DNA of 64,000 bases from Ligustrum vulgare (lineage: Eukaryota > Streptophyta > Magnoliopsida > Lamiales > Oleaceae): positions 26,163,446-26,227,445 of the forward strand of contig OY743172.1 of the NCBI GenBank assembly GCA_963555705.1. The letters are read 5' to 3'. Of the stretch, positions 11,901 to 21,940 are shown piece by piece. Position numbers and translations under genes: made by a program. Below the pieces are notes generated by a model, which saw only the letters and a program-made list of their open reading frames with translations, did no database searches and was not told the origin of the DNA. The first letter of the stretch is position 1. Each line of letters starts with the position of its first letter.

Positions 11901-14900
11901 TAAAAAGTGAGACACAACGTCATATTTTCAGTAATGTTCGTTGTTGAATCACTTCACCTAAAAGCTTAAATTGTTGGGATGGCCACATGTAAATATATAA
12001 ATCCTCTCTTCAGCATGCCCACTCACATATAGACCCTTTAAAGCCTAATACGTGCTTTAATTAGTTAAACAGGTTGAGTCGAGATTTGAACCAAGACTTT
12101 GCGTGATTTGATACCATATTGACCACTTGATGTATAAGCTTAAGTTGCTAAAGAGTGCAACATGTATTTAAATTTAAATCAACGAAAAAAAACCTAGTCT
12201 CGTCTCAGTCCTTTCCAGTCCATTTCTTTTTTGCATAACATTTTGGGAAGGGAATTGAAATTCTTTCCGTGCCACACAGAATAATATTAAGAGAAATATA
12301 TCAGTTTTTGACACGAATAAAGAACACGGTATCCTGTTCAGTTAATTACAACTGTTATATGTCAAACAAGTACCTACCTCTTCGTGTTCAATTGTATGAC
12401 CAAGTGGCATGATGATTTGGCTTCCAGTAAACCTTGTAGGCCTCATTCCTGGATATGCATACGAGCTAGCTTTCAATGAAGTAGCAGAAAAGGCATCAAC
12501 ATTAAAGTCGGCCCACTCTGAACGGTGCTCCCTCAGAAACCGAACCAGTACAGCTGGAGGGACATTCTGTCCAAGGAAGGACAAAAACTAACCCATTAAA
12601 CAGGATATTAAATTTCATTTTAGCATCCACTCCAGATGGACGATATTTCAATTACATCATCGAAAAAGTTATGATAAATAGTTAAGCTTTTAAGCAACTG
12701 TAACACTAGTTTCCCATTTATCTCCTTGGTTTCTCAAAGAAGCCAGTCTAACGTTACACGTGTCTGTAATTACAGAAAACAGAGCACTGGGTAGCACGAA
12801 AGTTGCATCAAATGAGAAAATAAAATCACCTGAAGTAGCATAGATGCTTTAGCACAAAGAACGCCCCCAATAAAGGAAAGGCTATTTAATCCCGTGCCCA
12901 GGTTTTTGGAGGAGTTGATGGCGACTACTACATCTTCAGCCCCATCAGAGTTCAATAATGACCAGCCGTCATCATTGAAGCTGTTAATAGCATCATTAAA
13001 GCCTCTGCATAGGAGAAATACTATGTTAACAGCAACCTGTTCAAAATTCTAATACAACAAACATAAAAGATAGCTTACATTGTTGTACATTACATGTCCC
13101 TAGATACAAACCAGAACATGCTCAGAATGTAGTGGCAGCTACCTGCTTAATCTCTGGCTGAATGTGCGTAGAACAGCTGGTTGCCGGCCAAGACCATATA
13201 CTATCTCACCACTCGTCTCTTGAGCTATCTGCCTGATATATCTAAGTGCCTTTTGTAACAAAATCCAAAAAGTACAGTCACTATCCATTTTTCAGCATGG
13301 AAAAAGAACTAAAAAGGCTAAGTGGTAGATTTTTCGTAGGGCATCTCCGGTAGTTTAAGGATGGGCAAAATTAGTAAATGCAAAATAGTTTAGCTCTTAG
13401 TCAATAGATAAATCTTCACATGATCTTTATAAAGCCTCAACTACATTACATAGGACATTAAAACTCTGTTTGGCAAAAGCAAATAAACATGTTTTTAAAC
13501 AATACAATTCCCCAAATCATTTTTTAACCACATATTTTCTCTCCACTTTTCAACCACACATCTTACCTAGAAAATATAAAAAAAACATGTTTTTAAACAC
13601 CAAAATTTTAACAAACAGATGCTAAAGAGTCGTACTCACTGCAATAGTCATTTTCTGCGCTATAATGTTTGGTGAATCATAAAGCGGCCGAAGCACCTCT
13701 GGCACACACCAGGCCTGGAAATAGGAGTCATGTTACTAATCAGGTTCTGAACGTCAAAGAAACTTTAATGTATAACGCTATTGCGCATCTAACCTTGAGA
13801 TTTAGGTGATCAACGATATGAATAATTGACCCTCCACCCTCACATGGCCGGATCAGATAACCAGATGGAAGCATCTCGGCTCTCAAAAACTGTGAAGATG
13901 CTGCTGCACTTGGGCCAGCCCCGGTTCCAGAAAGAGATCTTTCACAGACCTTTATGGAATAAGAGTGAAATAGATTAAAAACAAAAAGACGTATGCCACT
14001 ACCCTCAATGTAAAAAGATCATGGTTCACAAAGTTGTAAGAGCCCACTCTAATAGAATCAAAAGATGTTTCCAACACATATAGCCCTGATTGGTGGAGAT
14101 TAAAATCAATTTTTTAGAAGATTTTATAATAGTTAATGAAATGTGTGGTTGAAAAGTTGTGGGACCAATAAAATATATGGTTGAAATTAACTCTTAACTT
14201 TGACTTTGATAAAAAAATATATATATATTATAGTTTCTATCAAACAGGGGCATAATAGATGAACAGATGCAATAACAGTTTATCTCAGTCAATACAAGAC
14301 AATTGTGAAGCTTGCAATTCATACATCTTTTTGTTAGCTTTGGATCAGTCTGCGCAAGTGCAATCTTCCCAGATAGGAAGGTTTAATCAATGAAGCGAAC
14401 ATATTTTAGAGCTTGAGAATGAGAGAGAAAAATGGCAAAGCAAGTTATTCAATGCTCACTTCATTCAAATATGAAGACGAGACTTCTTTTAGTTAAGTGA
14501 CAGATAACAAGAAATTAAACACGTGCACGATGATTATATCTCAATAACTTGGCCAAAAGTCTATATTTGGCTATAGACAGGCATGAAATTGATGTTGGGA
14601 GAAAAAAAAAGGATTCAGAGATGCATACCACAAGACTTCCATTTTCTAAGGTGGTTGTGTATCTCAGGGTCCAAAAGTCACGAGCAGGAGCCAGCGTAGT
14701 TGGTGCATATGTCTGCAAATAGCATTTAATGATTTATTCTTCTGCATGGGAACCAGAAGGAATAACATTGTAGGACCATGATATACCTGTGTATATACAA
14801 GTTCAATTGTTCCTCCACTTCCAGCAGGAAACATAGTGAAAACCTCAAGGCTCCGACAGTCTCGCAACCAAGAAGAACGATCTTTAAGGATCTCTGCAAT

Positions 14901-17140
14901 CTACAGATTTAAAGAAAAGTATGTTCTGAGTTGAATTTCAAGACATCCAAACACATTATGCCACATAACAGGATCAGCTATCCAGTAAGTGATAAATAAA
15001 ATCTTGGAATTAAGACATGAAGGAAAAAGAAATAGAACTGCAAGATCTTACCTTTGTAGGTTCTAAACTAACAAGACTGCAGGCTCGAGCTGCCACTCCA
15101 CCGCAACTTTGTGAAATGGCAAAGATCCCAACCGAATCCGGACCAGGCTGACAACAAAATAAAAATTCACATGTGCCATTCAATTTAATCTGAAAATCGA
15201 AAAGATGTATACTTAATGGGAAACATGAAAAGGATCCTATCAACAGATGAATTTAGCCAGAACACAACAAACCTTCATCCCAGGCATCTGGACCCAATCA
15301 ACAGCAGTACCTGTAGCCTTTGATAGGAATTCTGCCAAAGTCTCATCCGCAATCGAGAGGAGTCTGTCAAAAGCACAGACTTATGTTAATGAGATGAGAT
15401 GTCAAGGTTGACCATGTAAAATTTCAACATTTTAAGTTATGCAATTATATGAAAATTAACACTTAAGCAGGATCAGATTTGAATAACTACCCTGCAGGGT
15501 TGTTAGCATCTTTGAGAGCATGCCGAGGGGTGGTCGCTGCAGACTCACAACTTGCATCAGTTGTTGCTGCTGATGCCTGCAGAGATTTCTGCTACAGAAT
15601 AAGAGTTTGGAAGCTCATAGAGAAGAGAGACAAGCATATTAAGCTATACCCCGTAGAGTTCCAAGGGAAAAACTTCTGAACCCATTTGGGGGTACCAAGC
15701 ATAGAGCGGTCTTTTGATATATTAAATGCAAACAACAATGAAATATCAATATTAAAAATTAAAATCAACCATCATGGATTTTAATCAATAACTATCATAA
15801 TCCCAGATGCTGATATCATGTCGTGTTAGTACACCGACAATCTTTGTATCAAAGTTGTGAAAGGCTCAGTCAAAAGAGACCTAACCTAAAATTTCATATA
15901 ATTGGCAAACTAATGTGTTCCAAGAAGTGGCATATTATGTTGAATTGACGCTTATTTTTATTTTTTAAACATCAGGATCAGGATTATTTATATTCAGGCC
16001 AGTGGCGAATGCACAACAGATCAGATCCAAAACATGGATACAAATAGCCAATTTAACTAACTAATTAGCACAGCAAAACAATATCCACTTCGCAATTGGT
16101 AGCACATGTGAGTTCTTTTAAAGCCGGAATTTATGCTGAGGTAGATGAAGAATGACCGACAAGGTGGATCCAAAACATACAAATGGATAGCCAAATTATA
16201 GTTATAAAAACGACATACAGTTTGCAATTGCCAACGTATGTGTGTTGTTTTTAACACCAGAATTTATGTTGAGGTTTATGAAGGGCATGACAGATCCAAA
16301 ACATAGAAACAAATACCCAAATTTACTAATTAAATCAAGAAAACGACATCAGATTGCAATTGGTGGCGCATGCGTGTCGTTATTAACACCCGGATTTATG
16401 TTCAGGTCCATGTCGAATGACCAACAGGGCAGATCCAAAACACACAAACAAATTGCCAAATTAACTAATTGATATAGGAGAACGACATACACTATGCAAT
16501 TGGTGGCGCATGTATCCATTCTCGCATACCAGCTGGGATACCTGCTTCTGAAGGCGGTCATTTTCCTCCATCAACAGCTTGTTCATAGCACTCAATTTTT
16601 TATTCACACTATGAAGCCTGGTAGATTCTTTCCTCTGCTTCTCTCGACACCTAATTTCATAAACATTAATTTCCTAGCCCCCATCAGAACTAAAATAAAT
16701 CCATATTTACATCATAAACATAATCAATCCAAGAAAAAGGCATCTGAAAATCAAGAACTACATAAATTAATGTCTGATCTGATAGCAAACACTAGCAAAA
16801 GAAAAATTTTAAATCTAAAGTTAAAATGAATTTCATTGATCAAATCAACAATTAAAGGCATCTAAAATAAAAACAATCAAATAATGACAGCGCAGAAACT
16901 TTTCATTCACCTGCGGTTTTGGAACCACACTTTGATCTGTTTGGGCTCAATGTTGGTAAGAATTGGGCATTCCCGGATCAGTTGCTGGCGGCGCAAAGAA
17001 CTCGGTTTCGGGCACTCACAATATACCCTTTCCAATGCCTCCACCTGCTCAGCGGTGTACCGGACATATTTTCCTGAATCAAGATGTTTGTTTATGCTCC
17101 CACTGCTACTCTCCCTGTGTTGCTGTGCCACCATAGCCAT
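5922..17140 (-). CDS. REV: Class III HD-Zip transcription factor, REVOLUTA clade
   Basis: Complete 843-residue protein. Exons: 17140-16911, 16650-16491, 15588-15491, 15363-15273, 15147-15052, 14900-14787, 14712-14629, 13949-13794, 13714-13640, 13249-13143, 13004-12830, 12566-12378, 11886-11806, 11709-11575, 8444-8110, 7659-7554, 7413-7264, 6071-5922. All junctions use GT/AG and keep frame (2532 nt). Domains: homeodomain about 23-84 (WFQNRR closes exon 1), leucine zipper about 85-125, START about 155-365, MEKHLA about 700-842. The end FVNWSFV and the IPLDSKP...TLDLTSSLEVG region place it with REV rather than PHB/PHV or ATHB8/15. Start: ATG at 17140 matches the family's MAM...HRESS opening; a second in-frame ATG is two codons on. 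The family acts in the nucleus in adaxial polarity, meristem and vascular patterning. It is expected to be repressed by miR165/166. Intron 14 is long (3.1 kb) and intron 17 carries a hAT element; no coding lesion is seen. Confidence 0.97.
6140..7133. mobile_element. Non-autonomous hAT-type element (994 bp) in last intron of REV-type gene
   Basis: Termini are TAGGGGTG and CACCCCTA (8-bp perfect inverted repeat). They are flanked by a perfect 8-bp duplication GTCACATG at 6132-6139 and 7134-7141. Subterminal regions are packed with AACCAAACC/GGTTTGGTT and CCAGAACC/GGTTCTGG words in opposite orientation at the two ends, as in plant hAT MITEs. There is no transposase frame. It accounts for most of the 1192-bp intron 17. 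Confidence 0.9.
7800..8030. repeat. Dispersed repeat in intron 15, related to 11950-12180
   Basis: Both stretches contain 'CATGCCC-CTCAC', a 'GA-TTTGCGTG' word and an 'AAGCTCAAG/AAGCTTAAG' word in similar order. They look like diverged copies of one common plant dispersed repeat. I could not find termini. Confidence 0.4.
10173..10289. repeat. 58/59-bp tandem duplication in intron 14
   Basis: Units 10173-10230 and 10231-10289 both begin TTTTAACCATACATATTA and end ATATAGGCGT. They differ by one inserted T. Part of the unit resembles the Tourist-like core. Confidence 0.85.
10970..11069 (+). mobile_element. Helitron-like 3' terminus in intron 14
   Basis: The sequence ends in a decayed hairpin CCCGTCCATCGCATGGG (11041-11057), then GTGAAAATACTAG, followed by T. 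A CCCG...GGG hairpin just before CTAG-T is the hallmark of plant non-autonomous Helitron ends. The 5' TC end was not identified, so only the end is annotated. Confidence 0.55.
11950..12180. repeat. Dispersed repeat in intron 12, related to 7800-8030
   Basis: Contains 'CATGCCCACTCAC', 'GACTTTGCGTG' and an 'AAGCTTAA' word at each side (near 11960 and 12136). This suggests a short element with imperfect inverted ends. Boundaries are uncertain. Confidence 0.4.
13462..13622. mobile_element. Tourist-like MITE in intron 9, next to the 5' splice site
   Basis: The 161-bp element is flanked by TAA at 13459-13461 and 13623-13625. Ends AACTCTGTTTGGC and AACAAACAGATGC form imperfect inverted repeats. The core has the family-1 motif 'TTTTTAACCACATATTTTCTCTC'-like sequence. 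It begins 14 nt downstream of the exon 9 donor (exon end 13640). Confidence 0.8.
14083..14251. mobile_element. Tourist-like MITE (family 2) in intron 7
   Basis: The 169-bp element has ends GCCCTGATTGGTGG and CTATCAAACAGGGGC, flanked by ATA at 14080-14082 and 14252-14254. The internal words 'GTGTGGTTGAAAAGTTGTG' and 'AACTTTGACTTTGA' match the interrupted copy at 34373-35376. Confidence 0.75.
15138..15283 (-). promoter_or_regulatory. miR165/166 target site split by intron 4
   Basis: The 21-nt site is made by splicing: exon 4 ends CTGGGATGAAG (15283-15273) and exon 5 begins CCTGGTCCGG (15147-15138). The joined sequence pairs with miR165/166 through the central and 5' part of the miRNA, with mismatches only towards the ends. 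It codes for the conserved PGMKPGP segment of the START domain at about residues 190-196. The split position is the same as in known HD-Zip III genes, so only spliced RNA is a good target. Confidence 0.93.
15965..16512 (-). repeat. Tandem array of about 132-140 bp units covering the end of exon 2 and intron 2
   Basis: Four units end at 16512, 16372, 16240 and 16108 in a 'GCAATTGGTGGCGCATG'-like word (plus strand); a further unit body starts near 15965. The first of these words (16491-16512) is the last 22 nt of exon 2, followed by its GTATGTCG donor, so coding sequence is part of the repeated unit. Units share 'GGATTTATGTTCAGGT' and 'CAGATCCAAAACA' words and are clearly diverged, so the array is not recent. 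Confidence 0.8.
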
Positions 17141-18300
17141 TTTCCCCAAACCTCAAATTTTGAAATCGCCAAAACAAAAACCCACAACAAAACTATGCAA
17201 ATCTTGAATATTCTGAGCAGCTTTTATTAAAGGTTCCACAGAGAACTGACAGGAGTTTATCTGAACTGAACCCAAAAATTGTCTTAATTTATTTACTAAT
17301 CTTTGTTTGTGCTACCTAGTGATCTCAGAAAACTAAATGGACGATCTTGATCAAGCCAGATGATTTTTGGGCCTCTAGCTGACTGCTAAGAAACGTACTT
17401 TTAAAACTCACCTTACGAAAGAAGCTAACAGCCAAAATAGCTCAACGAAAGCTAAACAGCCTTGTATGCGGAATAAAATACATACTGACAGAAACATATA
17501 TTTTTCACTTTTCCTTTTTCACAAACAAAACCACCCTTCGATGAAGCTGTAAGTAAATTAACAATCCACGGGAATGAAAAACTGTAACCCCTCTTTTCTT
17601 GTTACTTGATTGAAGGTAAAATATGTTCCTTTTTCCCACGGGAAACCCCTGATTTTATCACAAATCTACCACACAGTCACAGAGTTTATGCTCTGCATTG
17701 ATTACTGTGGAACCATTCAGCCTTTTCATTTCCTTTAAATTTTCCTCTTTCCTCAATACTTCCAAAACACAGCAAAACTTTGCTCACTGCTGAAACTTCA
17801 ACTCGAGAAGATTTTATTCTTTATTTTAATCTAAAATAATTTGTTGACGGTGGATCAGATAAACACTAACTCTCGAATGAGATCTTCAATAAATGCATAA
17901 AATGCCAAACAGAAGGCCCTCTCTTTTTCTTTCTATCTCTAAAGAAGAAGAAGAAGAGAGCCAGCTCCTTCAAGACAAAAGATAGCTCTCTGAAGATCTA
18001 CTAGGAGAGGAATGAAAAACAGATGATAAAATTCTAGACATGTCAAGATTAATGACAAATAAATTTCAGGCGCAACAAAAATGAAGGGATTTTTATTTCA
18101 TATCATAGACTGAAAAAGAAGATAGAGTGGTGCGTATGTATTGTGGGATGAGGTTGGCCAAAAGAAAGAGCAGAGAGAAACAGTGTGTGTATGTGAGTGA
18201 GAGAGAGAGAGGTTTTGGGGGAGTCTCAGGGTCTGCTCGCAAATCGAAAATGGCAGATCTTATTTTCAAGCTGCTTTCTTTTCCGCTGCTGTTGGCCTGT
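17141..18300 (-). promoter_or_regulatory. Presumed 5' leader and promoter-proximal region of REV-type gene
   Basis: Upstream of the ATG on the minus strand are pyrimidine-rich tracts (CTCTCTTCTTCTTCTTC near 17960 and CCTCTCTCTCTCTCTC near 18198-18213), typical of plant 5' leaders. HD-Zip III genes usually have leaders of many hundred nucleotides, often with an intron. I could not fix the transcription start or a TATA box. Confidence 0.45.
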
Positions 18301-18765
18301 TTACTGTACTGAACGCTATCTTTTGGAGTTTTTGTTCTTTTCTTTTCTCCCCTTTAATGGAGTACTGTAGATTACTGTGTATCATTTCTTGAGAATCAAA
18401 AATCAGAAAAAGAAAGAAGGGATTTTGATTCGGCGCATTAATGCTTGAAATGGCATGTTAGACCCACACACTGATTGTTTTTTAATGCCTTGGTCAAATC
18501 ACACAAAACAAATCTTCTGCCATTGCCTACCTGAGGTTTAAATAATGCTACTTGTATTTAAAATTTGACCCAAAAAAAAAAATGATCAAAAATAAATTGA
18601 CAAACTTATGGGTTATGGCTATTGATATTGATATGTTGATATAATATGTGAATTGTTATAATTGTACTTCATATGCATAATGTCAACTTTCTGATGAATA
18701 TTTTTGTACATGTAGTTTGATTGTCTAGGTTCTCACCACACCCTCCCTACCACCTTCATTGTTCA

Positions 18766-18935
18766 GGCCTCTGTTCGGGAAATCCTTCTTTTTTTTTTGT
18801 TTATAAACTCTACAATTTTCAATACAATTTTTTAATCACGTTTATTTTTTCTCTTCAATTTTTAACATTCCAATTATCTCGAGATGTGTGAAATAAACCA
18901 AAAAAACTGGTTTATTTCAGTCGCCGAACAATGGC
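18766..18935. mobile_element. Tourist-like MITE (family 1) upstream of REV-type gene
   Basis: The 170-bp element runs from GGCCTCTGTTCGG to CCGAACAATGGC, imperfect inverted ends of the family-1 type. The core 'TTTTTAATCACG...TTTTTAACATTCC' matches other copies. A clean 3-bp duplication is not visible. Confidence 0.65.
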
Positions 18936-19046
18936 ATGTCTCTTTTATAGAAATAGGTCAGGTGTAAGGATGGCAATGGATAGGGTATGGGTTGTGTTTC
19001 AGTAATTTTTCTGACATTGACGTGACGAGATCAAAAGTTGATATTT

Positions 19047-19808
19047 TGTTGAAGACGATGATTCAAGCTTCCAAGAAACCTGAAAAAAAGGCAACGAGGA
19101 ATGCCCTTATCGCCCCTCCGATGTAAGAATTAGTATTCTGGAGAGAAGTAGAAAATATATAATTGGAATATATGTAAAGAATTATGAATGAATAATATGT
19201 GATCAAATTAGATGTATTTATAGGGCTGAAAAACCCATAACTTTTTTTAATTAACGAATTAGTCATTTTGGTATAAACTGACCTTTTAGGAGAAGTTTTA
19301 ACCTTACAAGAATTGTACTTTCCCTTTTTTATGACGTTTCCTTATAGGTTATGTCTTATTTTAAGGGCCCAATAAGGTCGCCCATTGGTAAAGCTCATAA
19401 ACGAATAAGGCTTTGAACCCATTTGTATTGGACTTGTAAGCGTAATATGGCCGGGATGTACAGTCGATAAAACACTGTAGGATTAAACAAGATAAGGCCG
19501 GGAATACCCGACCTAGGTTACAGAATAAGCCAGGGCAAACTAGTCAACTTGCAGATAAACAGATTTGGTAACCTAATGAGGTCGGGCATCAATCCCGATC
19601 TATACATGACCGGGTATTCTTGCCCGACCATGTGCTTATTTTGTTGGTGGTCATAGATGTGATCGACTCATTGATCAAGGTAATTCCGATCTATTATATT
19701 TCGAACCCCTAAATTATTGTAAAACGTCGTGAATTTGCATCGACCAGGCAAGATAGAAGGGCGGCCCAAAGTATGACCTTGGGCCTCACGTATAAAGGTG
19801 AAAAATAA
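19047..19808 (-). mobile_element. Probable solo LTR (gypsy/Tat-like)
   Basis: It begins TGTTGAAG on the plus strand, has 'CCTCCGATGTAAGAATTAGT' like the Tat LTR word 'CTCCGATGTCAAAGTCAGT' at 41811, and a minus-strand CTATAAATAC at about 19213-19223. TATTT flanks both sides (19042-19046, 19809-19813). The far end does not show a clean TG/CA terminus, so the call is provisional. Confidence 0.45.
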
Positions 19809-19909
19809 TATTTCAATAATGGAATAACCAAAAATATATCGATCATAATGGGTTTGGAAAACGAAAAACTGATACCCTACCCGCTAAAAATTTATAACTT
19901 TCATACCCT

Positions 19910-20025
19910 ACTCATATACACATTTAAGAGAGACGAGTCGAAGCACTATGTTTCTATATCAATTTATACTCATATACCCATTTAAGAGAGACGAGTCGAA
20001 GCACTATGTTTCTATATCAATTTAA
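19910..20025. repeat. 58-bp tandem duplication
   Basis: Units 19910-19967 and 19968-20025 both start ACTCATATAC and contain AGAGAGACGAGTCGAAGCAC; only one or two bases differ. Confidence 0.85.
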
Positions 20026-20605
20026 AACTCATTAGGTATTAATTTTTATTTTTATTTTTATTTTTATTTTTGCATTGTGAGGTTTGACTTGCAATATTGA
20101 AATTTTATATTACAAAAAACTACAGGAACAATTAAAAATTGACAAAATACATAACCTACTTCATAGCATACATGTTAAATGAGGCCTAGTTTTTCTATAT
20201 CAAAGTGAAATAAATCAATCAAATTCTTGATGATCTCTCATAAAAAGTATAAAGAGGAATGTTACATTCACCACTTTCTTCATGTCATTAAATACATTTT
20301 AATTTAAATATATTAAAAAAAATTAGCATGTTAAATATAATGATTTTTTTTTTAAGAAAATTAATGGGTATATCATATATGAGTCAGGTATGGGTATGCC
20401 GAGTTTCTAAATTTACACACATACCTTACGCACAAACTCATTTAGTCGGGTAATCTCCATTTATTTGTGTCGAGTACCCAACGAATTTCGAGCTCGCGAG
20501 TATTATTGTCATCCCTAGTCAAGGATGGGTCAATTGAAGGTGATAAGATTCTGGTAATAAACAATATTAAGCAGGTCGATTTACAAATTTGATGACAAAA
20601 TGATT

Positions 20606-20643
20606 ACTCCCCCTCACATGGAGGGGTCTATGTGAGGGGGAGT
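20606..20643. repeat. Perfect 14-bp inverted repeat (hairpin)
   Basis: ACTCCCCCTCACAT at 20606-20619 and its reverse complement at 20630-20643 are separated by 10 nt. A third related word, GCGGGGGAGAGTAAA, follows at about 20657. No gene is adjacent. Confidence 0.8.
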
Positions 20644-20649
20644 AAACCC

Positions 20650-21325
20650 TCTATGCGGGGGAGAGTAAATCGATTTGTCATCCTCAGTTGTACAAGTAGA
20701 ATAATCCGATCGATTTATATATTTCAATCACTGTAGAATTTTTAATTTCAGTTCGCGTTTGATAACTCCTATACAAAGATAGTTCATAAGCCATTAAGCA
20801 ACTAATCGAAGGTTTAACAAGCTCAACCAGTTAGTTGCTCATTAGCTACTCTAAGTGGTTCACTTGATAGGCCATACAAACACTAATCATAACTTATTTA
20901 CACTATATTTTGTAACGCAATCATTACAATTTATAAATTAAGTCTATGTGTGATAAAAAAATTGTTTATAAATAAAGAATGCGATATTTTTGAGGTAAAA
21001 TATATAACTGAAAAATAGATTGTAAAAATATGTGATTAAGAACCCGTTTGATGACGGGAAAATTTTCAGCTAAACTTTTCAATCCATCAAAAAAAATAAA
21101 AAAAAATCAAAAATTTTCACATTACCAAATACGCTATAAAATTGATTTGGGAGAATTAAACAAGTTTATCAAACGAAACCTTTAAAAAAGGACAGAATAT
21201 AAAAATATAATAATAAAGCACGCCTAATCACGCATTAAGCAATCAAACTTGATAGTTGACCTCTTAATTTATGCTTACATCCAAGGCTAGGCTCCTCTTC
21301 GCACTTTTTGGAACACTAATTACTT
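20650..21325. other. AT-rich intergenic sequence with MITE fragments
   Basis: No coding signal. A reversed family-1 Tourist core lies near 20950-21060 ('AAATAAAGAATGCGATATTTTTGAGG'-type words, then CCCGTTTGATGACGGG). The stretch ends at the AAAAT target site of the copia element. Confidence 0.5.
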
Positions 21326-21330
21326 AAAAT

Positions 21331-21578
21331 TGTTAGAATAATTAGCATATTCTAGAATAATTAACATATTCTAATTAGGCATAATTATTATTTTCTTTAT
21401 TTAGAATATCTTATTTTTGTGTATATATATAGGATTGAGTATTATAATTTTAATATAGTGGAATGGTTTTAGGGCTGCCTCTTCTCTCTTTTTTCTTCTT
21501 CTCTTCCATTATTTCTTCTTTCTCTTGATTTATTTGTCGAACATATATAAGGATATATATGTTATTGTGTTTTCTTCA
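21331..21578 (+). repeat. 5' LTR of copia element
   Basis: 248 bp, TGTTAGAATAATTAGC to TTTTCTTCA. It carries a 20-bp near-repeat (ATTCTAGAATAATTAACAT region, 21350-21370) absent from the 3' LTR, which explains the length difference. Confidence 0.93.
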
Positions 21579-21590
21579 TGGTATCAGAGC
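21579..21590 (+). promoter_or_regulatory. Primer binding site (tRNA-iMet type)
   Basis: TGGTATCAGAGC immediately follows the 5' LTR, the standard plant copia primer site complementary to initiator tRNA-Met. Confidence 0.9.
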
Positions 21591-21940
21591 TATTTGAATC
21601 ACATTGCTGTCGAAAAACGAAATCAGCGTGCAGTTTTCTTCTTCGTGTCAAACCCTAAACCGTTACTGTTTTACGAATTTCGAGGCACTTGCAGTAGGAA
21701 TTCCGGTGATCTAAGACCATATTCAGAATCTGCAGGCGGAGGCGTGTCGAACGGAGTGGCACGTGAGATTACACGCGCCGGTGTAAGGCGGCACGTGCGA
21801 CGGTTTCTGGCGGCACGGTTGACGGATTTGTGATCGACTCTTCATCCTCTACCCTCTTGTGGTGTTGTTTTACAGTTATCCATTCTTTTTACACACTGCT
21901 TTGCTTAACTTTGTTGGATAGTATCGTTTTCTCTTTTATA

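Larger units (their letters stand above)
18965..20517. mobile_element. hAT-like MITE, interrupted by a probable solo LTR
   Basis: The left end TAAGGATGGCAATGGAT and right end ATTGTCATCCCTA are inverted repeats of a common plant hAT MITE type. The flanking octamers GTCAGGTG (18957-18964) and GTCAAGGA (20518-20525) match only partly. Without the insert at 19047-19808 it would be about 790 bp. The inner part also holds a 58-bp tandem duplication (19910-20025). Confidence 0.5.
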
